This document shows, piece after piece, positions 38,695 to 47,800 of a DNA stretch of 64,000 bases (position 1 is its first letter; the number at the start of each line of letters is the position of its first letter). Location of the stretch: positions 1 to 64,000 of the forward strand of contig JADJZB010000033.1 of NCBI GenBank assembly GCA_016719485.1, read 5' to 3'. A program made the position numbers and the translations under genes. The DNA comes from Holophagales bacterium. Lineage in GTDB: Bacteria > Acidobacteriota > Thermoanaerobaculia > UBA5066. Below the pieces are notes generated by a model, which did no database searches, had not been told where the DNA came from, and was given only the letters and a program-made list of their open reading frames with translations.

Positions 38695-39618
38695 TCACGA
38701 CCTGAGATTGATGACGTTCCGGAAGTCGAAGACCTCGAGGTAGGCCCTCAGGTTCCGGAAGTCGGGGTAGAGGGAAGCCAGGCGGTCGAAGTAATCGCGG
38801 GCGGCATCCTCGTCGCCGCCGAGGTGGCACGCCTCTCCGAGGAGGTAGAGGACGTTCCGCTCGACGGTGTCGTCGCCGGAGAGGGGGGCCCGCTCGAGGC
38901 AGGCTTCCCCGAAGTAGCGGGCTTCCTCGTACCGGTCGCCCTTGAGGTAGCCGAAGCAGAGGTCCATGAGCGGGAAGACGGTGTGAGCCGTCGCTCCGGC
39001 CTTCTCGATCGTCTCGAGGGCGTCGTGGACCAGCGGAAGCCCTTCCGAGGTCCGGTCGAGGGCGATGAGGCAATAGCCGAGGTTGTCCTGCCAGAGAGCC
39101 CGGAACAGCGCGGGAATGCGAACGGGGGGGGCGGAGACGTCGAGGGCCCGCCGGTAGCACTCCGCGGCTTCCTCGAAGCGGCTGTCGACGGTGAGAAGCG
39201 TGCCCTGGACGCTCTCGGCGCCAGCGAGGAGGACGGGGTCGCCGATCTCGGCGGCGTGCTGGCGGGCGAGCCGCGCGTAGAACGCGGCCTTTCGGAAGTC
39301 GCGCTTCAGCTCGTAGATGCGCGCCGCGGTGTAGGCGGCGCGGAAGGCCGTCTGCCCTTCACGACCGCGGAGGAGGATCTTCTTGAGCTCGAGGAGCTCG
39401 CTCTCGGCGGGTCCGGCCTCCGCCGCTGCCGCGGCACGGCAGGCGAAGATCCAGTCGACGAAGGAGGCATCGCCCGTCTGCTCGGCCGACGCGAGTGCCG
39501 CGTCATACCGCGCGAGGGACGCGGCGAACTCGCCCTTCTCGAGGTGTTCGAGGGCCTCGGCGCGCATGGCTTCAGACCGGCTCCGGAGCATTGCGGGATC
39601 GCGAGAGATGGCCGTCAT
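38695..39618 (-). CDS. Tetratricopeptide-repeat protein
   Basis: 307-aa soluble alpha-helical protein made of TPR-like hairpins throughout: ALEHLEKGEFAASLARYDAA, AARIYELKRDFRKAAFYARL, RFEEAAECYRRALDVSA, LCFGYLKGDRYEEARYFGEA and GGDEDAARDYFDRLASLYPD. No signal peptide, so cytoplasmic. ATG 39618 is used as it lies 15 bp after the XRE stop, behind GGACGAGG. Likely a protein-interaction partner of the XRE regulator or of the operon's secreted protein, similar in principle to TPR-linked HTH systems; partner and role are unknown. Confidence 0.85.
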   Translation of the reverse strand: MTAISRDPAMLRSRSEAMRAEALEHLEKGEFAASLARYDAALASAEQTGDASFVDWIFACRAAAAAEAGPAESELLELKKILLRGREGQTAFRAAYTAARIYELKRDFRKAAFYARLARQHAAEIGDPVLLAGAESVQGTLLTVDSRFEEAAECYRRALDVSAPPVRIPALFRALWQDNLGYCLIALDRTSEGLPLVHDALETIEKAGATAHTVFPLMDLCFGYLKGDRYEEARYFGEACLERAPLSGDDTVERNVLYLLGEACHLGGDEDAARDYFDRLASLYPDFRNLRAYLEVFDFRNVINLRS

Positions 39619-39632
39619 TTCGTCCCTCGTCC

Positions 39633-40121
39633 TCACTCGGGCCGGCCCGGACCGCCGGGGCGGCCGAACGGAATGGGAGTACCGCCCGGCGCCTGGTCCG
39701 ACTGGGCCTCGGCGGGGGCAGGCTCGGGCCGCCATCGTGGCTGCCGGTTCTGCTGCTGGATCTTCTTGAAGGCGATGAAATCGCGAACGTCGCGGCGCGA
39801 GTCTTCGTCGAGCTCTTCGAAGTCGGCGACGAACTGCTGGGTATCTCCGGCGGCATCGGGTGCCGGGGTCTCCTCGGACTCGGCGGCCTCGGTGACCGGC
39901 TCCTCGAAGAAGTGGCTCATCGACAGCTCGAAGACCTGGAGGATCCGGAAGAGGGTGTCGAGGCCGACCTTGTATTCGCCGTTCTCCATCCGCGACAGGT
40001 CCGACTGCGTCACGCCGATCCGACCGGCGAGGTCGGCCTGGGTCAGGCGGCGGCTCTTCCGTATTTGACGGATCTTTTGCCCGACCACGATAATCTGCGA
40101 ACGGCGCACGGTGGCACTCAT
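39633..40121 (-). CDS. XRE-family HTH transcriptional regulator
   Basis: 162-aa DNA-binding protein. The lambda-repressor-type HTH (about 14-70) reads GQKIRQIRKSRRLTQADLAG, VTQSDLSRMENGEYKVGLDT, LFRILQVFELSMSHFFEE. An acidic linker and a charged helix (about 100-125: FEELDEDSRRDVRDFIAFKK) follow, and then a Pro/Gln/Gly-rich tail. It heads an operon with the TPR and secreted-protein genes, and a good sigma70 promoter lies 20 bp upstream. The short leader suggests autorepression. Confidence 0.9.
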   Translation of the reverse strand: MSATVRRSQIIVVGQKIRQIRKSRRLTQADLAGRIGVTQSDLSRMENGEYKVGLDTLFRILQVFELSMSHFFEEPVTEAAESEETPAPDAAGDTQQFVADFEELDEDSRRDVRDFIAFKKIQQQNRQPRWRPEPAPAEAQSDQAPGGTPIPFGRPGGPGRPE

Positions 40122-40140
40122 CGACACGTACTCGAAGCTA

Positions 40141-40168
40141 AGATTAGGCTCTCCCGGGTCCCTGTCAA
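40141..40168 (-). promoter_or_regulatory. Sigma70-type promoter of the XRE operon
   Basis: Minus strand: TTGACA (40163-40168), a 16-bp spacer, then TAATCT (40141-40146). The XRE start codon is 20 bp beyond the -10 box, giving a very short leader. Confidence 0.6.
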
Positions 40169-40205
40169 GTAGATCCTCGGAACCTGCGACTGTCTTGCGC
40201 CCCTC

Positions 40206-40973
40206 TTGAGACGAAACCTGTTCCTCCTGACCGAGCTCGTCCGCCGTGACCTTTCGGTCCGGTACGCGGGGAGTTTCGGCGGCGCTGGCTGGGCGCTCCT
40301 GAACCCGCTCATTCTCTGCGGCCTTTACAGCTTCGTCTTCTCTCTCATCGTCCGGATACCCCCGCCCGAGGGTTTCCGGGGGACGTACACCGAGTTCCTC
40401 CTGGCCGGGCTCCTCCCGTGGCTCGGCCTTCAGGACGCATTGATCCGGAGCGCCTCGGCGGTGACGGACCAGGCTCACCTCGTCAAGAAGATGTCGTTCC
40501 CGGTCGGGATTCTCGTCGTGGCCAGCCTCCTGTCGGCACTCGTCCTGCAGGCAGCCGGTCTCTGCGTCTTCGCGATCCTCTCCGGCGGCTTCGGAGCGGG
40601 GGAGATCCACCTCCTCCCGCTCGCTCTCGGCTTTGCCTTTCAGGCGCTGATCCTTGCTGGCCCCGCCTTTGCATTTGCGGCCGCCAGCGTGCTGTTTCGA
40701 GACGTCTCCCAGCTGATCGGCCCCCTCCTCACCGTCGTCTTTTATCTGACGCCGATCCTCTACCCGGAGTCTCTCGTTCCGCCCGGCCTGGCATGGGCAC
40801 TGGATGCCAATCCGGTCCGGGATGTCGCGGGGTTCTTCCGCGCCGGCCTTATCGGCACCGAGGCCCCCCCGGCGGGGAGAACCCTGGCCTGGGCCTCCGT
40901 TTTCGCCGTGCTAGCATTTCTGGGGCATCGATTCTTCGAGCGGAGCCGGAAAGTCTTCGCCGATGTTCTCTAG
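40206..40973 (+). CDS. ABC-2 type polysaccharide export permease, Wzm-like, without adjacent ATPase
   Basis: 255-aa membrane protein of the Wzm/TagG/KpsM group with six predicted helices: LLTELVRRDLSVRYAGSFGG (the conserved amphipathic start), AGWALLNPLILCGLYSFVFS, FLLAGLLPWLGLQDALIRSA, LVKKMSFPVGILVVASLL, SVLFRDVSQLIGPLLTVVFY and LTPILYPESLVP. The start is TTG 40206, the only start codon after the in-frame TAG upstream; no clear ribosome binding site. Such permeases export O-antigen or teichoic acid with a Wzt/TagH ATPase, but no ATPase or glycosyltransferase gene is nearby. Confidence 0.85.
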   Translation: MRRNLFLLTELVRRDLSVRYAGSFGGAGWALLNPLILCGLYSFVFSLIVRIPPPEGFRGTYTEFLLAGLLPWLGLQDALIRSASAVTDQAHLVKKMSFPVGILVVASLLSALVLQAAGLCVFAILSGGFGAGEIHLLPLALGFAFQALILAGPAFAFAAASVLFRDVSQLIGPLLTVVFYLTPILYPESLVPPGLAWALDANPVRDVAGFFRAGLIGTEAPPAGRTLAWASVFAVLAFLGHRFFERSRKVFADVL

Positions 40974-41040
40974 GCCGCAGCCCGATCGATTCAGGCTGCG
41001 GGCCGGAAGCCTGCCGCCCTTGCACACACCAGGAGAAACC

Positions 41041-42792
41041 TTGAAGAGACTCTGTTTCCTCGCCCTGCCCCTCGCTCTGATCTCCCTCCCCGGCTGCACC
41101 TCTTCTTCCCAGGCGGGGAAGGGGGCTGCGGCACCCGTCCCGGCAGAGGCTCCGGTTCCCACGGCCGAGCAGGAGGAGCGCGCCAGACAGGCCGTGGAGT
41201 CCGCCCGCCGGATGGCCGGCGCGCCGCCCGTCGATCTGGAAGCGAACCCGGAAGAGCCGTGGATCATCGTGACGGACGAAGCGACCGGAAAGAAGCTCCA
41301 GCGGGTCCCGAAGAGCAAGACGCTGAAGGTCGTGGACGGCAAGCTCCGGCATACGCTCCTGAATCCGGCCATGTTCACCATGGACTTCGTCCGCGAGGAC
41401 GAAAAGTACTACTACGTCGTCGCTCCCGACGACGCTGCGACCGCCCGTCGGAAGGCGGCCGAGGTGGTTCCCGACGGCCTTGCGCCGATCATCGAGTTCC
41501 CGGAGAGCGAGTACGAGGTCGTGACGCCGAAGACCTCCCGCACCCGGCTGCGTTTCGAGGAAAAGTCCGCGGGCCTTCCCACGTCGGGGTTCTGGCGCTC
41601 CACCATGAAAGTCGCGGACCTCGACGGAGACGGCTCGCCGGAGATCGTCACGGGTCCCCCGAGGCTCGCGGGCGGGACGTTCCGGGTCTTCCGCTTCGAC
41701 GGCGCGGCGTGGCAGCCCGTGACCGTCCAGGTGGACCCCGCCGAAGAGGGGGTCCGGTTCGGGTACGGCGGAGTTGCCGTCGCCGACATGGACGCCGACG
41801 GAAAGCCCGACGTGCTCGGTATCGGCCACGGTTCCGGCCCGGTCGTGGCGTACAACCTCGGGGGGTGGAAGTTCCGCCTCGAGGCGCGCGGGATGCCCCG
41901 GCAGATGACCGGCCGTTCCCTCGGCGCCGGGGACGTCGACGGCGACGGCCGGCTCGACGTCGTCGCGGTCTCGGACGACCCCGAGTCTCTCCGGAGGGCG
42001 GAAGCCCAGGAAAAGGCCACCATGTACACCGCTCCCGGCTCCAATCCGACCGGGCGAACCGAAGGGGAGGGCTACCGGGAGGGCTTCGACATGCGCGCGT
42101 TCTTCCAGAAGCCCGACGGTCGCTTCGAGGAATCGACGGCCGGATTCGAGATGGCCTGCTTCGGCTATTCGATGAGCCTCGCCGCTCCGCCTCTGGCCGG
42201 CGGGCCGCCCTTCTTCGTCTCCGGCTGCCGGTACCAGGGCGGCCGGGCCCTCCTCTACGAGTGGGACGCTCCTGCGAAGGCATTCCGCTCCGTGGGCCGA
42301 GGCGTCGTGGAGAACTACAGCTTTCACAGCGGAACGGCCGTCGGAACCTACCGGGGTTTCCCGGCAGCCTTCGCGTCCTACGTCAAGGGGAACGCGCCCG
42401 GAGCCGTCGCCCGGCCGATCCGGGGACACGGGGTGTCGATCTACTACCGCGACCGGGACGGCTGGAAGGCCAGGAGGCTCGTCAAGGTCCTCGCGGAGGC
42501 CGGGGACGAGTCGCAGGGCCTCGGAGTGGGCGACCTGAATGGCGACGGCCTCGACGACGTCGTCTGGGCGGACGATTCCCTGGGCCGGGTCCGGGTCTTC
42601 TTCCAGACCGCCGGCGGCGATTTCGAGGAGCTCGACGCGGCCCTTCAGCCGAGGTTCGTCAACCATTCCATGGACGTCAAGGTCGTCGACGTGGACAGGG
42701 ACGGAAAGAACGACGTCGTTCTCATGTACGAATTCCGGACCACCGACAAGTCCCGCGCGGGCGGACTGCGGTTCTTCCGGAACCTCGGATGA
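41041..42792 (+). CDS. FG-GAP/VCBS-repeat lipoprotein
   Basis: 583-aa lipoprotein from TTG 41041, behind AGGAGAAACC. The signal ends in lipobox LPGC, then a Ser/Ala/Pro spacer. At least five calcium-binding loops mark a beta-propeller: DLDGDGSPEI, DMDADGKPDV, DVDGDGRLDV, DLNGDGLDDV and DVDRDGKNDV (about 180-575). These integrin-like blades mediate protein or sugar contacts at the cell surface. The N-terminal domain (about 50-175) has no known family. Same strand as and 67 bp after the Wzm-like gene; a functional link is not proven. Confidence 0.88.
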   Translation: MKRLCFLALPLALISLPGCTSSSQAGKGAAAPVPAEAPVPTAEQEERARQAVESARRMAGAPPVDLEANPEEPWIIVTDEATGKKLQRVPKSKTLKVVDGKLRHTLLNPAMFTMDFVREDEKYYYVVAPDDAATARRKAAEVVPDGLAPIIEFPESEYEVVTPKTSRTRLRFEEKSAGLPTSGFWRSTMKVADLDGDGSPEIVTGPPRLAGGTFRVFRFDGAAWQPVTVQVDPAEEGVRFGYGGVAVADMDADGKPDVLGIGHGSGPVVAYNLGGWKFRLEARGMPRQMTGRSLGAGDVDGDGRLDVVAVSDDPESLRRAEAQEKATMYTAPGSNPTGRTEGEGYREGFDMRAFFQKPDGRFEESTAGFEMACFGYSMSLAAPPLAGGPPFFVSGCRYQGGRALLYEWDAPAKAFRSVGRGVVENYSFHSGTAVGTYRGFPAAFASYVKGNAPGAVARPIRGHGVSIYYRDRDGWKARRLVKVLAEAGDESQGLGVGDLNGDGLDDVVWADDSLGRVRVFFQTAGGDFEELDAALQPRFVNHSMDVKVVDVDRDGKNDVVLMYEFRTTDKSRAGGLRFFRNLG

Positions 42793-42864
42793 TCCTCGCC
42801 GCGGCGAGGGAGTCGGGCTTGCCGACGGGATATGGGGAGAGAGCATATTTCTCGTCCCCGACGC

Positions 42865-42893
42865 TTGACTTTTCCGAATAGCGCCCCTACTCT
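42865..42893 (+). promoter_or_regulatory. Sigma70-type promoter of the 506-aa secreted protein gene
   Basis: TTGACT (42865-42870), a 17-bp spacer and TACTCT (42888-42893). A leader of about 180 bases follows before the ATG at 43080. Confidence 0.6.
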
Positions 42894-42906
42894 TTCCCGG
42901 AGCAGC

Positions 42907-43083
42907 ATGAATGCGTCTTTCTTTCCCCGCCGTTCTTCCGGCCCCAAGGGCCGTTCGAGTGCGCGGATTCGCCTTGTTTCCATCGAACTAACGGGAGGTG
43001 ATTCGGTATCGGGGGAGTGCGTGACTCTCTGCCGCGTCGTTTCTGTCTCATCGAACACCATCATTCAGCAGGAGAGAAAATGA
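42907..43083 (+). CDS. Possible 58-codon leader ORF ending in ATGA overlap
   Basis: ATG 42907 opens a Ser/Arg-rich 58-codon frame within the leader. It ends TGA at 43081-43083, overlapping the ATG of the secreted-protein gene. The preceding AGGAGAG serves the downstream start. No homology is recognised. It may be coincidence in a 180-base leader, or a coupling or attenuation peptide. Confidence 0.25.
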   Translation: MNASFFPRRSSGPKGRSSARIRLVSIELTGGDSVSGECVTLCRVVSVSSNTIIQQERK

Positions 43084-44600
43084 AGAAATTTACTGTCTTG
43101 GTTGCACTGGCGCTCCTCGCGGCGACCGGCACGAGCTACGCGGTGACGTGCTCGACCGACAACGTCCCGGGCGCCACGCTGCTCGTTCCCTACTTCCAGG
43201 TGAGCGGGTCCGCCGCCGCCGGCGCCATCGCGCCGGGCGGGGTCGACACCCTCGTCGCCATCACCAACGTCTCCGAGTGGGGCGCCATCGCCCACGTCAC
43301 CATCTGGAACAAGCAGTCGGCCGCCGTGCTCGACTTCAACGTTCCGATGACGGGCTTCGACGTTGCCTTCTTCTCGATGAGGGACGTCCTCAACGGGAAC
43401 CTCAACGTCAACCCGAACACCCAGGTGCTGCAGGCGAAGACTGGCGACGATCCCTGCCAGGACGACGACTTCATCGGCAACGACCAGGACCTGTTCACCC
43501 GTTTCGAGAACCCGGACAGCGGCGACTTCAACGACTCCATCGGCTTCTACGCCACCCCGGCCTTCTCGGGCAACTTCCGTAACCGCGTTCTCGACTCCCT
43601 CGACGAGTCGCCGGCCTACTCGAGCCTCGGCACGCGTCCCGCGAACGACGTCGACAACCCGGCCTGCGGCATCGGCGCTTCGGACGGCGTGTTCACGTCG
43701 AGCTTCTCGGGCTACGTCACGATCGACGTCGTGAACTACTGCACGAACTTCTTCCCGAACCAGTCGACCTTCTACACGAACGACGCGATCGCGACCATGG
43801 GATGGGATGACAACTGGGGCCCGAACGTCCTCATGGGCGACGTGTTCTTCATCGACCCGGCCGCAGCCGGCGGGAACATCTCCGGCGACGCCGCCATCTC
43901 CCTCGAGTTCGACGTGCGCCTCGAGAACACCGATGTCTGGGCTGACTCCGACAACAAGACCTTCTACGGTCGCTACGGCCAGCAGTTCGACGACGCCGCC
44001 GGCCCGGCTCCCTCCGACTACTGGTTCCTCGGCGACGGCCGCGAGCCCCTCGGCACGGCCTACGCCTTCCGTTACCTGAACGATGCGGCCGCCGGCCTCA
44101 CGACCTGGGCCGTGATCTGGCGCTCCGACCGTTGGGACGCTGACGACGACAGCGACGACGAGACGGTCATCATCGCCAACAACCTCTGCGACAAGTCGTC
44201 CAATGCCACCGGTAACAAGATGACCGCCAACGGTCGCCAGATCTCGGTCTCGACCTGGGACAACGACGAGAACCAGAACCAGCAGACCGGCGGCGGGCCT
44301 TCGGGCGACGAGCCGATCGACGTCTACACCAACGTGTGGTGGGAGAGCAACCGGATCCTCGTCACGGGGAACGGCGACCTCAACCCGGCCGGCTTCAAGG
44401 GCGGCTGGACTCGCCTCACCTTCAACCGCAACTACAGCCCCCTCTATCACCAGGCTCACGTGAGCGTCCAGCACACGGCTCCTGGCGCGTTCGTCAGCGT
44501 TGGCCACGACGCCACCCTGATCGACCACCAGTTCCTCTGCCCGGCGGGCTTCCCCTTCGCCGAGCCCGGCAACATCGCCTACGGCACGGCCGTCGAGTAA
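43080..44600 (+). CDS. Abundant secreted protein of unknown function (506 aa)
   Basis: Starts MKKFTVLVALALLAATGTSYA, a strong signal peptide, behind AGGAGAG. The mature protein is acidic, Asn/Asp/Phe-rich and beta-type: NVPGATLLVPYFQVSG, LVAITNVSEWGAIAHVTIWN, GYVTIDVVNYCTNFFPN, WGPNVLMGDVFFIDP, LTTWAVIWRSDRWDADDDS, GWTRLTFNRNYSPLYHQAH. Few Cys (paired near the N-terminus and around NYCTNFF). The N-terminal part resembles the repeated 'interaction with nearby text' beta module of the C-terminal region of the next gene (SDLSIYNPGTQAA). Good promoter, ribosome site and terminator suggest high, monocistronic expression. Function unknown. Confidence 0.9.
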   Translation: MKKFTVLVALALLAATGTSYAVTCSTDNVPGATLLVPYFQVSGSAAAGAIAPGGVDTLVAITNVSEWGAIAHVTIWNKQSAAVLDFNVPMTGFDVAFFSMRDVLNGNLNVNPNTQVLQAKTGDDPCQDDDFIGNDQDLFTRFENPDSGDFNDSIGFYATPAFSGNFRNRVLDSLDESPAYSSLGTRPANDVDNPACGIGASDGVFTSSFSGYVTIDVVNYCTNFFPNQSTFYTNDAIATMGWDDNWGPNVLMGDVFFIDPAAAGGNISGDAAISLEFDVRLENTDVWADSDNKTFYGRYGQQFDDAAGPAPSDYWFLGDGREPLGTAYAFRYLNDAAAGLTTWAVIWRSDRWDADDDSDDETVIIANNLCDKSSNATGNKMTANGRQISVSTWDNDENQNQQTGGGPSGDEPIDVYTNVWWESNRILVTGNGDLNPAGFKGGWTRLTFNRNYSPLYHQAHVSVQHTAPGAFVSVGHDATLIDHQFLCPAGFPFAEPGNIAYGTAVE

Positions 44601-44630
44601 ACGGAACTGAATCAAGGGAATCGTCCCTGA

Positions 44631-44662
44631 GGGCGGGCGGCGAAAGCCGCCCGCCCTTTTTT
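44631..44662 (+). terminator. Rho-independent terminator
   Basis: A perfect 11-bp stem GGGCGGGCGGC with a GAAA tetraloop and GCCGCCCGCCC, followed by TTTTTT (44657-44662). It lies 30 bp after the stop of the secreted-protein gene. Confidence 0.95.
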
Positions 44663-44847
44663 CGTTTTTCGTGGGATTTCGGCCCCCTCCGACACTTCCC
44701 GGCGGCCGCGACTCGCCGCCCCGCCGGTTCGCCTCTCGTAGGGATCTCTGGATAAGGTATGATTCTCGAGGTTCGGTCTTTTCGCCCTGGGCGCGCCTGG
44801 CTCGCCACGGGGTATTCGCTTGTGGGGTGCCATTCAAAGGGGGTTCC

Positions 44848-47800
44848 ATGATTTTGTTCGCTTCGCGGAGTCGCGCTGCTCGGAACGCAGGGCTCGTCCT
44901 CTCCATGCTCGTGCCCTTCGCGGGGCCGAGTTCGAGGGCCGACGCCCAGTGCCAGGTCCTCTCGGCGCCTTCGAAATTCGATCCGCCGTCATCCGGCCTG
45001 CCGTCCTACCTCCGCTTCCAGTCACGGAAGGACGCGTTGAGCATGGGCGGGTCCCCGGGCGCGCAGCGCCTGACCATTCGCTACAACTACGGCTTCCTCG
45101 TCTACAGCCTGGCGAATCCCGGCGCCCCCGCCAGGATCTCCATCGAGGACCTGCTCGGGACGGACAAGTACCCGAAGAGCGGTGACGGCCAGGAGCGCAT
45201 CGGTCCCGTCGCCATCTCGCCGGACGGCACGCGCGCCTACGGGTCCTGGACGGATGTCTCGAACCACGGGACGATCGTGATGAACGCGAGCGGATCGTCG
45301 TATTACCCGGTCGGGGACTTCCTCCCGGCGGGTGACGGGGTCAGGGCCCTCGCCGCCCTGAAGGTCGGGAACCGGCAGCTCGCGTTTGCCACCAGCAGCC
45401 AGGGGATCTTCGCCTCGGACATTACGGACTACCAGACCATAGCCGGCCCGGCGCAGAAGAACGGAATCCCCTCGGCGCTGATCGCCAACGCGGGGATCTC
45501 CTCTCCCTCGGGTATTACGGCGCTGGAGGCTGCGGGCGCCTACCACGTGGTCTCCTGGAACAGCGACGGCCTGGCCATCGTCGACGTCTCGAATCCCGGT
45601 CTCCCGGGCGCGGGCCTCACGGCGAGCTTCTCGGGCCGGGGCTACGCGATGTCCCAGCTCGGGCTCTCGGGCGCCGGCTCCATCACCGCAGTCGCGGCCG
45701 CGAGTCATCCCCAGAGCGGCGACCTGTACCTCCTGGCGGAAGCCTCGACGTCGCTGGGAGGGGGCATCTATGCCTCCACCGGCGTCACGTTGAACCGGGT
45801 CGACCGCTCGACGGGAAATCTCACGCTCGTCGGGTCCTACCTGCCGCCGGCCGGCGCGAGAAGGTCGCAGAAGCAGATCGTCCTGCTTCCGTTCGACTCC
45901 GACGTCGTCGCGTTCTTCCTCGAAGGCAAGGACAGCGGCGGGCTCCAGCCGGAGGTCCATTCCTCCTCCGACTTTGCGAGGAACCTGGCGGAGGCGGCAC
46001 CGGCGTTCCCGGAGCCGACCCAAGCGCTCTCGCTCAAGGGGCTGAGGGTGTCCGGCGGGAACGTCTTCCTCTACATCCTCGACTCCATCGGGAGCTACGT
46101 CGCCTCCCTGGACTGTTCCACGGCACCCACCCCGGCGAGCGCGGCACTGAGCGTCGAGGCCGTTCCCTACTCGGGAGGCGCCGCCACACCCGTTGCCGAC
46201 GGGGGCTCGGTCTTCATCGGCGACCAGCTTCGGATCAAGCCGGCCTTCTCGCCGACCGACGCCATCCAGCCGCTCCTCTCCTGGCGGCTCGACTACGACT
46301 TCCACGACGGCAACGCGCTCGACTCGAGCGCGACCACCTACCGGCTGAAGCAGCCCGACTCCGTCCTCACCGCGGGTGCGGCGTTTCCGGCCCAGGTCAC
46401 CCTGATCGGCCCGTGCGACCCGGCACAGGTCCCTCAGAGCGGCCCGGCGCCCGAGCCGTCGAGCGGCGCGGGCTGCTGGGAATCGGTCACGACGAACGGG
46501 GACTGGACGGTTCCGGCGGGAACGCCGGACTTTTCGGCCGCCGCGCCCGCCGACAAGCAGCTCACGATCGGCTTCGAAGCCCAGAACGCGCTGAACGAGG
46601 GCTCCTCCTCGCTGGCGAAGCACCGGATCGCCTGGAAGGTGCCGCGCCAGTTTCTGAAGAACACCTCGATTCTCTCGGGCGGGGCGCTCGAGGACCTCTC
46701 CGAAGGCAGCCCGCTGACGTCCGGCCTGAACTGGTACATCTCGCAGACTCCCGTAGGGCAGGCGGGGGACGACGTCCTCACGCTCCAGGCCTGCACCGGG
46801 ACCACCTGCACGCCGAGCCCTGCGCTCGTGCAGCCCGGCAACTACCGCTACTGGGTCACCGTGCCCTACCGCGGCGGCTTCCGGACGGCCCCGTGTCCCG
46901 GCCTCCAGGCAGACCAGGTCACCTGCTCAGGGGACGCGGCGAAGGTCGTCTCGGTCACCGACGTCGTCCTGTCGCTCACCGCACCGGCGCAGGTCCTCGT
47001 CGGGACGAGCACGACCACGGTGCCGAGCACCTCCAAGAAGGGTGTCTCGGTCACCGCGTGCCCCGCAACGACGAACGGCTTTTCCTACAACTTCTGCGTC
47101 CTGAACGGGGGGAGCTGCCCGGAAGGGGCCTACGTCACGACGGGCCTGACGGCCCCGAATCCGTTCCCGGCGTCCGGCACGGGCTCGATCACGGTCCCCA
47201 CGCCGGCTGTCGGCACCTGGGGCCTTCGGGTCCGTTACACCTACACGACCGCGGGGGACTGCAGCGCTCCGACGGTGGCCCAGTGGCCGGCGTCCGGCTG
47301 GTCGCCGCTCACGGTCCTCCAGGCCGTACCTTCCATTCGCCTGCGCAACTCCAGCGACACGTCCGACATTCCGAAGTCGATCGGCATCTACTGGGAGCTG
47401 ACGACCGGCCAGACGGCGAGGCTCTACGCCGAGCTGAACGGCGTTCGTGACACGAACCCCCCTCCAGGCCTGGCCTGGAGATACAGGCCGGCGGGCACGC
47501 TCTCGGAAACCACGATTTCGGGAGGGCAGGGGGCGAGCTTCTCCATCTCCACCGCGGGGGAGTACGAGATCGTCCTGAGAGGCTACGGCCTCGACGTCAT
47601 CGCGAGCGCGGGCGTCAGCGCGGCGACCGGCGGAGGCGGAGGCGGTGGAGGTGGTGGTGGCGGCGCGCCGACCGTGTCCTCGGTGACGGCCTCCAACTAT
47701 TCTCCGAGCGTCGGGCAATCGGTCACTTTCTCCTGTAACGCCACCCAGGGAGGCGCGCCGATCACCTCCTACGACTGGGTTCTCGCGAGCGGGGTGACCA

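Noticed and set aside
43065..44906. A 613-codon minus-strand frame opposite the 506-aa secreted protein
   Set aside because: No motifs, and it would cross a strong terminator and the signal peptide region of the real gene.
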